Positions 1 through 8,150 of a stretch of DNA of 27,768 nucleotides are shown piece after piece. Source of the DNA: Blastocatellia bacterium UBA7656 (GTDB taxonomy: Bacteria > Acidobacteriota > Blastocatellia > UBA7656); NCBI GenBank assembly GCA_002483445.1, contig DLHY01000014.1, positions 1 through 27,768 of the forward strand, given 5' to 3'. The translations under genes and the position numbers were made by a program. Positions within the stretch are counted from its first letter, which is position 1, and every line of letters begins with the position of its first letter. Below the pieces are notes generated by a model that did no database searches, was not told the origin of the DNA, and saw nothing but the letters and a program-made list of their open reading frames with translations.

Positions 1-305
1 CCAATGTCGGGCTTTCCTTATCATCTATCGAAGTAGAAGATTGATGAGGAAAGGGTGAGCATCTCATCACGAACTCCGTTCCCTGGCAACGACTGCGCCA
101 ACACCTCTGGCGCGGCAATCGTGTTTCGTTTATGGCCGGAGCCGAGGTCATAATCAACAACGCTGCCATTCCTTCCGCCGTTTCCAATCAGGACGCGCCA
201 CTAACTGCCTGATCGTTTCTCAAATACTGCCCGTTGCTTTGCTTGCCTCAAGCAATCAGTCAGTCTAGTATTTGTTGGCCGAAGGATGCTCGCCTGAGAG
301 CGCAG
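1..305. other. Gene-free 5' edge of the window
   Basis: I see no supported gene here. One plus-strand frame is open from about 48 to a TGA at 210-212, but its only in-frame ATG is at 132 and it is closed upstream by a TGA at 45-47, so it is either chance or the remains of a gene end. Another frame gives a possible 11-codon tail from base 1 that stops at 34-36 and could be the end of an upstream gene. Neither can be identified. Confidence 0.4.
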
Positions 306-1319
306 ATGATGAAAGAGTACAGATTAAAAACTGTAAAGAGTCTCGAATCCGGCGCAGACCGCCCGGAGCTTTCCGTCTTCCTGCCCGTCTACAATGAAGA
401 AGACAACATCATTCCATTAAACGCGAGACTGAAAGACGCTCTCGACCGTCTCAATCGCTCTTATGAAATCATCTACGTAGATGACGGCTCGACAGATGAG
501 AGCCTCGCTCGATTGCGCGAACTGGCTTCCGATGACGCTGGCGTGCGGGTGATCGCTCTTCGTCGCAACTACGGGCAGACGGCGGCCATGAGCGCAGGCA
601 TTGATCACGCTCGCGGAGACATACTCGTACCCATGGACGCCGATCTTCAAAACGATCCGGCAGACATCTGCCGTCTGCTCGAAAAACTCGACGAGGGCTA
701 CGATGTCGTATCGGGCTGGCGCAAGGATCGCAAAGACAAATGGCTCACTCGAAGGGTTCCTTCGACCATTGCGAACAAAATCATCTCGCGCATCAGCGGC
801 GTGGAGCTTCACGATTACGGTTGCAGTTTGAAAGCCTATCGTCGCGACGTTCTGACGGATGTGAAGCTTTACGGCGAGATGCACCGCTTCATCCCGATTT
901 ACGCGCGCTGGGCAGGCGCTCGCGTCGCCGAGATAGCAGTCACCCATCACCCGCGCGCTGCGGGCAAATCGAAGTACGGTCTTTCGCGCACGATCAAAGT
1001 GGTGTTCGATCTGATCACTGTCAAGTTCATGGCCAGCTACTGGACGAAGCCGCTTTATATGTTCGGCGCGGCGGGGCTGATCTGTCTGACGATTTCGTTC
1101 CTGTCCTTTGTTGGCGCGCTTTATTATCGCTTCGTTCACGATGTTCATTTGAACCGGATGCCGCTTGCTACTCTGGCGATGATCATGTTCGCCATGGGCA
1201 TTCAGTTTATTTTCATGGGACTGCTCGCAGAGATGATCGTGCGCACCTATCACGAATCTCAGAACAAGCCCACCTACCTCATACGCGAGCGAATCAATAT
1301 CGATGAGGATGAGGAGTGA
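306..1319 (+). CDS. GT2 family glycosyltransferase, polyprenyl-phosphate sugar transferase type
   Basis: This is a membrane-anchored family 2 glycosyltransferase of the DPM1/GtrB/ArnC kind, which moves a sugar from a nucleotide donor to a polyprenyl phosphate on the cytoplasmic face. A GT-A fold is visible: the opening FLPVYNEEDN strand, DDGSTDES at about residues 59-66, and the metal-binding DADLQNDP at about 111-118. Two hydrophobic segments near the C-terminus (about residues 237-265 and 278-305) fit the usual paired transmembrane helices. I chose the ATG at 306 over one at 234 because homologous sequence begins only after it and the upstream extension is uncharacteristic. The next glycosyltransferase follows closely, so both probably serve surface polysaccharide or lipid-linked glycan synthesis. 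The sugar and acceptor cannot be read from sequence. Confidence 0.88.
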   Translation: MMKEYRLKTVKSLESGADRPELSVFLPVYNEEDNIIPLNARLKDALDRLNRSYEIIYVDDGSTDESLARLRELASDDAGVRVIALRRNYGQTAAMSAGIDHARGDILVPMDADLQNDPADICRLLEKLDEGYDVVSGWRKDRKDKWLTRRVPSTIANKIISRISGVELHDYGCSLKAYRRDVLTDVKLYGEMHRFIPIYARWAGARVAEIAVTHHPRAAGKSKYGLSRTIKVVFDLITVKFMASYWTKPLYMFGAAGLICLTISFLSFVGALYYRFVHDVHLNRMPLATLAMIMFAMGIQFIFMGLLAEMIVRTYHESQNKPTYLIRERINIDEDEE

Positions 1320-1320
1320 A

Positions 1321-1368
1321 TGGGTGAGTGGGAGAATGGGTGAATGGGTGAATGGGAGAATGGGTGAA
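1321..1368 (+). repeat. Octanucleotide tandem repeat (six units)
   Basis: There are six consecutive 8-bp units of the form TGGGTGAA or TGGGAGAA, starting directly after the stop codon of the GT2 gene. The array lies in a frame that could extend the next gene upstream, but the translated product is low-complexity and is probably not part of the protein. A 10-bp stretch (GAGTGGGAGA) is complementary to part of the C-rich array at 1451-1482, so the two arrays could pair. Confidence 0.8.
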
Positions 1369-1395
1369 GAAATGAGTGGAGGAGCAGCCGGGGAA

Positions 1396-2244
1396 ATGGA
1401 AAGCGCGAAGATAGAGAACGAACATAATAGCTCTCACGAAATCCCCCGCTCTCCCACTCCCCCACTCCCCCACTCCCCCACTCTCCGCGTAACGATAGTT
1501 GGCATAGAAGTCGATAACCTGAGCGAAGCTGAAACGCTTGATCGAATAGAGCAACTCGTCATCGAAGGCGGATCGCATTACATGGCTGTGGTCAATGCGT
1601 CGAAAGTAGTGGCGGCGAGTCGCGACAGCGAGTTGCGGCGCGCGCTCGTGAAAGCCGATCTCGTCACGGCGGATGGGATGTCGGTGGTGTGGGCGGCGCG
1701 TCTGCTCGGTCGCAGGCTCAAAGGGCGCGTCACGGGCATAGATATCTTCGAGCGACTCCTTGAGCGCGCAGCCGCGCGGGGATGGTCGGTTTATTTTCTG
1801 GGCGCGCACGAGCATTCGGTTCAATCGCTCGTTGAAAGATTGAGAGCGCGACATCCGCGACTTCGCGTTGCCGGGTATCGCAACGGATATTTCGAGGGGA
1901 GCGAATCGGATTCGATAGCCGGAGCGATAAAACGCAGCAACACGGATTTGCTCTTCGTCGGAATGGGGTCGCCCGCTCAGGAGAGATGGATTGACGAAAA
2001 TCTCGAAAAAACGGGCGTGAAATTCGCGCTCGGCGTAGGCGGGTCGTTCGATCACGTAAGCGGTCTGATTCCGCGCGCGCCCGCGTGGATGCAGCGAGCG
2101 GGACTCGAATGGCTGCATCGCCTGATGCGCGAGCCTCGGCGCTTGTGGCGAAGATATCTTGTGGGCAACATGCTTTTCATCTTTCTTATTGCAAAGCAGA
2201 TCATCAAAGGGAAGCCTGACGCGGGCGCGATGCAGACCGATTGA
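1396..2244 (+). CDS. WecG/TagA/CpsF family (GT26) glycosyltransferase
   Basis: This is a family 26 glycosyltransferase, related to enzymes adding N-acetylmannosamine or N-acetylmannosaminuronate to a lipid-linked sugar in exopolysaccharide, enterobacterial common antigen or teichoic acid pathways. Family hallmarks seen are TADGMSVVWAARLLG, the TGIDIFERL segment, GMGSPAQERW, and the C-terminal basic/aromatic EWLHRLMREPRRLWRRY stretch followed by a hydrophobic membrane-associating tail. The frame is open back to 1303, overlapping the GT2 gene, but that part encodes repeat-derived sequence. The ATG at 1396 follows GGAGGAG by about 12 bases and is the best-supported start, giving 282 aa. A second repeat still falls inside this N-terminus, and the conserved fold begins only near RVTIVGIEVD at about 1486. 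A non-ATG start after the repeat is possible. Confidence 0.85.
   Translation: MESAKIENEHNSSHEIPRSPTPPLPHSPTLRVTIVGIEVDNLSEAETLDRIEQLVIEGGSHYMAVVNASKVVAASRDSELRRALVKADLVTADGMSVVWAARLLGRRLKGRVTGIDIFERLLERAAARGWSVYFLGAHEHSVQSLVERLRARHPRLRVAGYRNGYFEGSESDSIAGAIKRSNTDLLFVGMGSPAQERWIDENLEKTGVKFALGVGGSFDHVSGLIPRAPAWMQRAGLEWLHRLMREPRRLWRRYLVGNMLFIFLIAKQIIKGKPDAGAMQTD
1451..1482 (+). repeat. C-rich octanucleotide tandem repeat inside the GT26 N-terminus
   Basis: Four 8-bp units of CCCCCACT type (the first unit is CTCCCACT) sit between the chosen start codon and the conserved fold of the GT26 gene. Translated, they give a Pro/Ser/His stretch not expected in the family. The array is partly complementary to the G-rich array at 1321-1368, so transcript or DNA could fold back across about 110 bases. 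Confidence 0.75.
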
Positions 2245-2328
2245 CGCAAGGCAGGGATGGATGAGTATAACTGACCTGCTTGCAGAAAAATCCCTGAAGC
2301 CGCTCGCGCTATGACTCGCGCCTCATTG

Positions 2329-2357
2329 TTGTGCCGCGCCACGCTCGGGGCTACAAT
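2329..2357 (+). promoter_or_regulatory. Candidate sigma70-type promoter for the DHH phosphoesterase
   Basis: TTGTGC at 2329-2334 and TACAAT at 2352-2357 are separated by exactly 17 bases. A transcript would start near 2364 and give a leader of about 100 bases containing the hairpin repeat at 2384-2450. The -10 box is good and the -35 box is moderate. Confidence 0.42.
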
Positions 2358-2383
2358 CACAGTTATCTCAGTCGGGAGCCGCG

Positions 2384-2450
2384 AGTCTGGAGTCTGGGGT
2401 CGAAACTAAAAACGACTCCAGACTTCAGACTCCAGACTCCAGACTTTTTT
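2384..2450 (+). repeat. Heptanucleotide repeat forming a terminator-like hairpin in the leader
   Basis: AGTCTGGAGTCTGG (2384-2397) is perfectly complementary to CCAGACTCCAGACT (2432-2445) and is followed by six T residues, so it looks like an intrinsic terminator. It lies after the candidate promoter and directly before the GGAGG ribosome binding site of the next gene. The arms are built from 7-bp CTCCAGA units, the same family found near 12.4, 14.4, 21.9 and 25.1 kb. Confidence 0.75.
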
Positions 2451-2462
2451 GGAGGAAAATCC

Positions 2463-3635
2463 ATGTCGAGAGAACTCAAACCTGTCGGCGAAGTCAAAGG
2501 GAAGTCGGGCGATGTGCGAATGATGAGCAAATCAGCCGAGATGGCCGCCCTGCTCGAAAAACATCACGGCGAAAAACATGCCATCGTGCTTCAGGATTAT
2601 CCCGACCCGGACGCCCTCTCTTCAGCCTGGGCGCACAAGATGATCGCAGCCCGATATGGCATCGACTGCGATATCGTTTACGAGGGAAGAATCAGCCATC
2701 AGGAAAACCTCGCGCTCGTTCAACTCACCGACATAGAAATCATCCGCTACAGCGAAGGCGACGACCTCAAAACTTATCAGGCAACCGTCTTTATCGATAA
2801 TCAGGGAACGACAGCAAAGCTCACCGATCTTTTCGAAGCGGCGGGAGTCTCGCCGCTCATCATCGTAGATCACCACGAGCGACAGGATCGAATCTCTTCG
2901 GAGTTCACAGACATTCGCAAGATAGGCGCGACCGCCACCATTTATACGGAATACATCCGCGAAGGTCTGCTCGAATTGAATAAAAGCGATATCCAGCATG
3001 TGCGACTCGCAACCGCCCTGATGCACGGCATCCGCAGCGAAACATCGGGACTCGTTCGCGCTCGCGAAGAAGAGATGTCCGCCACGACTTTTCTGACTCG
3101 CTTCGTCGATCACTCGATGCTCGAAGATATTCTTTCCGTCAAGCGAAGCAAGCAGGTGATGGACGTAATACGCGAGGCTCTGGAAAATCGCGAGATACGC
3201 GAGAGCTATTCCATATCGGGAGTGGGCTATATCCGCAGCGAAGACCGCGATTCCATCCCGCAGGCGGCGGATTTTCTGCTCACCGAAGAAAACGTGCATA
3301 CGGCCATCGTCTACGGCATCATAGCCAAAGGCGACCGCGAGATGGTCGTAGGCTCGATGCGAACGAGCAAGGTCACGCTCAACCCCGATGAATTCCTGAA
3401 AGAGGCTCTGGGAGCCACTGAGACGGGACGCTACTACGGAGGAGGGCGGCGCGGCGCAGGCGGATTCGAAATACCGATAGGCTTTCTCGCTGCTGTCAGG
3501 GATGATGACATGAAGCGGATGAAATGGCGACTCTATGATGAACTGATAAAGCGAAAGCTGCTTGAAAAGATAGGCGTGCAGGATACTGCTGCCAAACATG
3601 TCAATACCGGCCCGCTGCGAGTCGATGAGACGTGA
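2463..3635 (+). CDS. DHH/DHHA1 family phosphoesterase (NrnA-like)
   Basis: This is a member of the DHH phosphoesterase superfamily, whose NrnA branch degrades nanoRNA or cyclic-dinucleotide products or dephosphorylates pAp in the cytosol. Visible motifs are DYPDPDALSSAWA, the acidic VFIDNQGT segment, the diagnostic VDHHERQD, and GATATIYTEYI. The C-terminal DHHA1 domain ends in GGGRRGAGG, where NrnA proteins usually have GGGH. The ATG at 2463 follows TTGGAGGAAAATCC and gives 390 aa. The longer open frame from 2331 is repeat-derived. Loss of the usual substrate-binding His suggests a subfamily with a different substrate, so I would not name it nrnA. A leader hairpin with a T-run just before the ribosome binding site may control expression. 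Confidence 0.87.
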   Translation: MSRELKPVGEVKGKSGDVRMMSKSAEMAALLEKHHGEKHAIVLQDYPDPDALSSAWAHKMIAARYGIDCDIVYEGRISHQENLALVQLTDIEIIRYSEGDDLKTYQATVFIDNQGTTAKLTDLFEAAGVSPLIIVDHHERQDRISSEFTDIRKIGATATIYTEYIREGLLELNKSDIQHVRLATALMHGIRSETSGLVRAREEEMSATTFLTRFVDHSMLEDILSVKRSKQVMDVIREALENREIRESYSISGVGYIRSEDRDSIPQAADFLLTEENVHTAIVYGIIAKGDREMVVGSMRTSKVTLNPDEFLKEALGATETGRYYGGGRRGAGGFEIPIGFLAAVRDDDMKRMKWRLYDELIKRKLLEKIGVQDTAAKHVNTGPLRVDET

Positions 3636-3649
3636 TAAGGAGAAAGGTC

Positions 3650-3871
3650 ATGGGAGCGAAGCGAAAAAGAAAACCTGAACTGCTTGGGCGATACATAGTA
3701 GTTGATCCCAGGATATGTCACGGCCAGCCGACATTCCGAGGCACGCGCATATTCGTTGCTGATGTACTCAACCAGGTAGCCAGAGGGATGGACTGGGAAA
3801 CCATAATCGAAGAATGGCGCGGCAGTATCACCCGTGAGGCCATAGCCGAAGCTGTCAGTCTGGCTGCTTGA
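3650..3871 (+). CDS. DUF433 domain protein (VapB45-like antitoxin type)
   Basis: This small 73-aa protein contains the DUF433 signature: an opening VVDPRICHGQPTFRGTRI, then a helical stretch with GMDWETIIEEW and a C-terminal helix ending in EAVSLAA. The family has a winged-helix fold and often acts as the antitoxin of a PIN-like (DUF5615) toxin. The ATG at 3650 follows AAGGAGAAAGGTC and is preferred over a GTG at 3632 that overlaps the phosphoesterase end. No PIN-like toxin follows. The next gene is a Uma2 nuclease, so a nonstandard pairing or an orphan is possible. Confidence 0.82.
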   Translation: MGAKRKRKPELLGRYIVVDPRICHGQPTFRGTRIFVADVLNQVARGMDWETIIEEWRGSITREAIAEAVSLAA

Positions 3872-3930
3872 AAAAAATATCGCTCGCTTTTGTAGCATAA
3901 CGGATACGGACAACGATCAGAGGAAAATTC

Positions 3931-4518
3931 ATGGCAAGAGACATGACTTACTCTTCATCCACGCTTCTTACTGAAGAGGAGTACCTTGCCTTCGAGCGGG
4001 CGTCCGATACCAGGAATGAATTCCTTTCAGGGCGCGTTTATTCGATGGCCGGAGCGTCACGCGAGCATAATCTCATCACTGGAAATGTCGCAGGCGAGAT
4101 ACGCGCTCAATTGAAGGGTAAGCCGTGCGAGACCTATTCGAACGATATGCGCGTCAGAGTTCCCAGAACCGGGCTTTACACTTACCCCGATGTGGTCGTT
4201 GTTTGCGGAAAGCCGATTTTCACCGATGACCACAACGATACGCTGGTAAATCCGACACTGATAGTCGAAGTTCTCTCTCCGACGACTGAAGCTTATGACC
4301 GGGGAGAAAAATTCAGAGATTATCGTTCGATCAAATCCTTTTCGGAGTATGTGTTGATCGCTCAGAATAAAATGGCTGTCGATCATTTCGTCAAAAAGAA
4401 TAATATCTGGATGATTCGGGAAGTAGAGCAGGAAATCAGACTCGTCGCCTTCCCCTGCATACTTACATTTGCGGAGATTTACGACAGAGTCGAATTCGAA
4501 ACGAAAAGCGAAAGGTAA
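3931..4518 (+). CDS. Uma2 family (DUF820) PD-(D/E)XK endonuclease
   Basis: Uma2/DUF820 proteins have a restriction-endonuclease-like fold and are abundant, mostly uncharacterised, in cyanobacteria and other environmental bacteria. The core is visible as YPDVVVV (catalytic Asp), PTLIVEVLSP (catalytic Glu) and the following DRGEKFRDY helix, then a strand with EYVLIAQNKMAVDHF. Its length of 195 aa is typical. The start follows AGAGGAAAATTC. It lies 59 bases after the DUF433 gene and only two bases before the flavin oxidoreductase, suggesting one transcript. Cellular substrate is unknown. Confidence 0.85.
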   Translation: MARDMTYSSSTLLTEEEYLAFERASDTRNEFLSGRVYSMAGASREHNLITGNVAGEIRAQLKGKPCETYSNDMRVRVPRTGLYTYPDVVVVCGKPIFTDDHNDTLVNPTLIVEVLSPTTEAYDRGEKFRDYRSIKSFSEYVLIAQNKMAVDHFVKKNNIWMIREVEQEIRLVAFPCILTFAEIYDRVEFETKSER

Positions 4519-4520
4519 GT

Positions 4521-6008
4521 ATGGATCGTCGCGATTTTCTCAAACAGATCGGCCTCGGTCTCGCGTCTCTGGCCGCGATGGAAGGCATCAGCATCGCGCG
4601 CTCTCGCGGAGGATTGAGGCTTGCAGGGCCGCCGCAAACAGTCGTCATCCTCGGAGGCGGGCTTGCAGGGCTTGCAGCCGCTTACGAACTGAAACGCGCA
4701 GGCCACACCGTCACCCTACTCGAAGCGCGCAAATCGGCAGGCGGGCGCGTGCGGACGCTCAGAAATTTTGCCGACGGACTTTATGCCGAAGCCGGTCCCG
4801 TCGCTTTTCCGCAAAATCATTCTTTCACGTGGGAGTATGCGACGGATTTCGGATTGCCGCTCAACATCTCCGCAAAGATCGGACTCAATTCGATAGCGCA
4901 TCTTCGCGGCAGTCGTTTCAGCATACGCACGGGCGGAGCAGCCGATGTGCCTTTCAGCTTGAAACCTGCCGAGCGACAGGCGGGGTTTTATGCCATGCCA
5001 TCGCTTTATCTCGGAGACCACATGCGCGAGGTGGGCAATCCCCGCAGATCAGGGTGGCCGCCGGATTCTTTGAGAGAGCTTGATGCTTTAACGCTTGAGC
5101 AACTGCTTCAAAACCTCGGCGCAAGCAGCGGCGCAATCGATATCATAGAATCTTCGCAACTCGGCATTCTCGGATTCGGGCTTGATTCCTTTTCGGCTCT
5201 CGATGGCGTGGTGACCGAAGCGATAGCGTCGGGCGGAATTTTTTATGAAATCGTCGGCGGCAACGATCAACTGCCGAACGCCTTCAAGAAGCGAGTGAAG
5301 AAACAATTCAAAAAACAGGCGGTCGTCCTTCGCATCGAGCAGAACGACGAGAGCGTGACAGTCACCTGCGACCGCAAAGGCGAGATTCAAACTTTCACGG
5401 CTGATCGCGTAATCTGCGCGTTGCCCTTTTCCATTCTGAAGGACATAGAAGTGTCGCCGCCTTTTCCCCAGGACAAACAGCAGGCCATCGGCGATCTCAA
5501 ACTCACGCCTGTCACTCGGACTTTTCTGCAATTCCGCTCGCGTCAGTGGGAGAGAGACGGATTCGACGGCTTCGGTTATACCGATCTCAGCATTCAAAAC
5601 ACATACTCGCCTACGCTCACTCAGCCCGGTCAGCGCGGATTGCTCGCTTCCTACACGGGAGGTCAGCGCGCTTTGGATATCAGCGCGATGAGCGAGCGCG
5701 ACAGGCAAGACCAGGCGCTTCGGCGCATGGGCGATCTCTTCAGCGGGATCAGTAGCGGGTACGAGACAGGCACGAGCCAGATTTGGCATGAGGACAAGTG
5801 GGCGCGAGGAGCTTTCACTTATTTCGAGCCGGGTCAGATGACGGGGCTTCTTCCCATAGCACAACGACCTGAAGGAAGAATTCATTTCGCCGGGGAACAT
5901 ACTTCCGTCTGGCACGGGTGGATGAATGGCGCTCTGGAATCGGGCAACCGCGCGGCGGATGAAGTGAACGAAGCAGGCAGCGCGCAGGCGATAGTCATCA
6001 CCCGCTAA
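4521..6008 (+). CDS. Flavin-containing amine oxidase family protein, Tat-type leader
   Basis: This is an FAD-dependent oxidoreductase of the monoamine oxidase/phytoene desaturase-like superfamily, which oxidises amine or related C-N/C-C bonds. The Rossmann motif GGGLAG at about residues 45-50 is followed by the acidic LLEAR (68) and GGRVRT (74-79). The C-terminal FAD-binding part is GRIHFAGEHTSVWHGWMNGA. The N-terminus MDRRDFLKQIG carries a twin-arginine motif and a short hydrophobic segment, so export of the folded protein by Tat is likely. It starts two bases after the Uma2 stop codon, with a weak AAAGG site inside the Uma2 3' end, which implies translational coupling. Length, 495 aa, is normal for the family. 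The true substrate is not evident. Confidence 0.86.
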   Translation: MDRRDFLKQIGLGLASLAAMEGISIARSRGGLRLAGPPQTVVILGGGLAGLAAAYELKRAGHTVTLLEARKSAGGRVRTLRNFADGLYAEAGPVAFPQNHSFTWEYATDFGLPLNISAKIGLNSIAHLRGSRFSIRTGGAADVPFSLKPAERQAGFYAMPSLYLGDHMREVGNPRRSGWPPDSLRELDALTLEQLLQNLGASSGAIDIIESSQLGILGFGLDSFSALDGVVTEAIASGGIFYEIVGGNDQLPNAFKKRVKKQFKKQAVVLRIEQNDESVTVTCDRKGEIQTFTADRVICALPFSILKDIEVSPPFPQDKQQAIGDLKLTPVTRTFLQFRSRQWERDGFDGFGYTDLSIQNTYSPTLTQPGQRGLLASYTGGQRALDISAMSERDRQDQALRRMGDLFSGISSGYETGTSQIWHEDKWARGAFTYFEPGQMTGLLPIAQRPEGRIHFAGEHTSVWHGWMNGALESGNRAADEVNEAGSAQAIVITR

Positions 6009-6065
6009 TCTCCCTCTCGAACGCGATTCGGAAACAAGACCATAATTCCGCCAGATGATCGTGGT

Positions 6066-8087
6066 TCACTTTGAAAGTAAACTGCGGGCCTCGCTTGCTG
6101 CGCCAGTGTCTCCGCCCAGCGCGGCTTCAGCCGCAATCGCGCCGCTGACAGCGTATTTCAATGTCGCTTCATCGTTTAACTCTTTGGCAACTTTCGCTAA
6201 GGATAAATAAACGGACGGCAAAATATCTGCGCGCCGCGCGGCTCTGGCCAGAGCGGTCTGAAAATAGTTTTTCGCCTCGGCAAATTTCTTCTGCTCGGCG
6301 AGCAGTTGCCCCAGAGCGACCTCTATCGTGAAGCGCGCGCCGTATATATCCGGGTCACTCTCCTTTTCAAGCGCCTCGCGCAATATCTTCTCGGCTTCGT
6401 CATAACGTTTCCGATTGCGCTCGCCCCTGGCTCGCAGGTTGGCGATGAAGGCCGATTTGAGGGCGCGGAATTGCGGAGTTCGATTCAACACCAGAAAATG
6501 AGGATCGACCGTCACCAAACGCGCCCGGAACTTTACGGAAAAAGAGAACTCTGTGCGTTCACCGCGAAGCTCGATTGTCTGTAGAGAGGTTTGGTACTCG
6601 TCGCCTTCGATCAGCACTTCAAGGGTGGCGCGGTAAAAAGGTTGAGCCTGTGTGATCACACCGCGCACCGAATTACCTTCCTGCTTCCAACTTGTGTCCC
6701 ATTGGGGAGCGCCCTTGCGTTCGAACCACTGCTCATAAAACCATTTCAAGTCCTTGCCCGCGCCCTTCTCAATCGCTTGCAGAAATTCATCCCATCCGAT
6801 GCTGTCCCCGGCGTATTGGCGGGCGATGCTTTGCAAAGTGCGGCTGAAAGTTTCGCGCCCGATCACGCGCGAGAGCATGTCATAAACGATGAAGGCTTTT
6901 CCGTCTGCAAGGATGCGAGTGAATTGACCTGACACCAGGCTCGACAGCGGCTGATCGAAGCCTGCCGACTCGACCATGAAATAGCCCGAAGCGTTTTGCA
7001 GAGCAACATATCCCGGATACCCCGTGCGGCGATACTGTTCGGCGGCGCGCGGGCCTTCGAGGATTTCAACGGCGCGCAGGGAGCCGTATTGAGCCATCGC
7101 CTCACTGAGCATCATATTGCCGCGCGGCCCATCCTTTTTTCCTACGGAGACGCCCCACCACTGATGAGAGATTTCGTGACCGTAATAAGCTGTGTTGAAA
7201 TCCTGATCGAGGAAACTGCTGTTGGACATGATGAAGCCTTCGAAACTTGCGCCCGCGAAATCGGCTTTGCCTGATTGCTCGTTCGGCACTTCCACAAGAG
7301 CGAAATCGCCATAAGGGTTCGGGCCGAATTCCCGCACCAGCACGTCGATCACCTCGGCGCACTTTTCCAGATAATCTTTTGTGTGTGGGCGCGCTCGCAA
7401 CAAATACGCCGCCGTATGGATGCCGCTCTTGCTGACGTGCTGTTGGACGACGAACTTCGCTGCGGCGAATGAAAACATTGATGGTTGAACGACCTCGAAG
7501 AGGAAATTTCCTTTGCCCTCCTGTTCTGCTGTGCTGAGCCGCTTTCCGGTTGCGATGACTTTGTATTCGACAGGGACGGAGAAAGCCATTTTGCCTTTGC
7601 TTTTCGCTGCCTGATTTTTTTTCTCGCCTTCCACCTGCGGATACCATGCGGTGTTGAAGCCGCCCGCGAATGAGCCTTCCGGCCCGATGTAGAAGACAAA
7701 ACGAATCTCCTCGCCGCCCGTGTAACTGAAGCGCAGTTTCACCATTTCACCTGCGGGGATCGCGCTCGCGGGCGTTATTGTCCAGATGATCAATTTGTTT
7801 GTCTCGCGCTGCTTTTCGATTTTCGCCTGACCTGCGCACGACTTAGGCTCAAGGACTTCAACTTGAAGATCGCGCATCGCATCGCTCAAGCCGATTTGAA
7901 TCGCAGGCCGCGCTTCGCTCGTCGGCGTAAGCGTCAGCGTGCCTGCGACTTCTATGCGGTGAGTGTCAGGCGTGACCTTCACCGATAAATCGTATTGAGG
8001 GACTGGATTGGCAATCGCTCCGGACTTCGCGTAAGCAGACGCAGTGAAGACGAAGAAAAGCAGAGAGAGCAAATAGATTCGTTTCAT
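6066..8087 (-). CDS. Secreted M1-like zinc aminopeptidase with C-terminal helical repeats
   Basis: This is a 673-aa protein with a Sec signal peptide (MKRIYLLSLLFF then a cut near SAYA-KSG), a beta-rich N-terminal domain and a gluzincin catalytic domain. The zinc site is HEISHQWWG at about residues 304-308, with the third ligand in MLSEAMAQY at about 329. This is the M1 arrangement with a slightly longer spacing than the usual 18 residues. The classical GAMEN exopeptidase motif is not recognisable; FAGASFEGFIM occupies the likely place. The last 100 residues (RARGERNRKRYDEAEKIL onward) look like TPR helices. I use the ATG at 8087 rather than one 24 bases upstream because it yields a clean signal peptide. 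It lies 63 bases downstream of the AraC regulator gene. Probably a periplasmic or outer-surface peptidase; exopeptidase activity is uncertain. Confidence 0.84.
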   Translation of the reverse strand: MKRIYLLSLLFFVFTASAYAKSGAIANPVPQYDLSVKVTPDTHRIEVAGTLTLTPTSEARPAIQIGLSDAMRDLQVEVLEPKSCAGQAKIEKQRETNKLIIWTITPASAIPAGEMVKLRFSYTGGEEIRFVFYIGPEGSFAGGFNTAWYPQVEGEKKNQAAKSKGKMAFSVPVEYKVIATGKRLSTAEQEGKGNFLFEVVQPSMFSFAAAKFVVQQHVSKSGIHTAAYLLRARPHTKDYLEKCAEVIDVLVREFGPNPYGDFALVEVPNEQSGKADFAGASFEGFIMSNSSFLDQDFNTAYYGHEISHQWWGVSVGKKDGPRGNMMLSEAMAQYGSLRAVEILEGPRAAEQYRRTGYPGYVALQNASGYFMVESAGFDQPLSSLVSGQFTRILADGKAFIVYDMLSRVIGRETFSRTLQSIARQYAGDSIGWDEFLQAIEKGAGKDLKWFYEQWFERKGAPQWDTSWKQEGNSVRGVITQAQPFYRATLEVLIEGDEYQTSLQTIELRGERTEFSFSVKFRARLVTVDPHFLVLNRTPQFRALKSAFIANLRARGERNRKRYDEAEKILREALEKESDPDIYGARFTIEVALGQLLAEQKKFAEAKNYFQTALARAARRADILPSVYLSLAKVAKELNDEATLKYAVSGAIAAEAALGGDTGAASEARSLLSK

Positions 8088-8150
8088 GGAAGAGAGGCTA
8101 TCACGACACACGGCAGGCGTCTTGTAGGGTTGAAACGCGATGGTATTGGA

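Noticed and set aside
417..1253. Long minus-strand open frame antisense to the GT2 gene
   Set aside because: It has no recognisable motif, is rich in His/Arg/Ala as expected for a shadow of a GC-rich gene, and lies wholly within a clearly coding gene.
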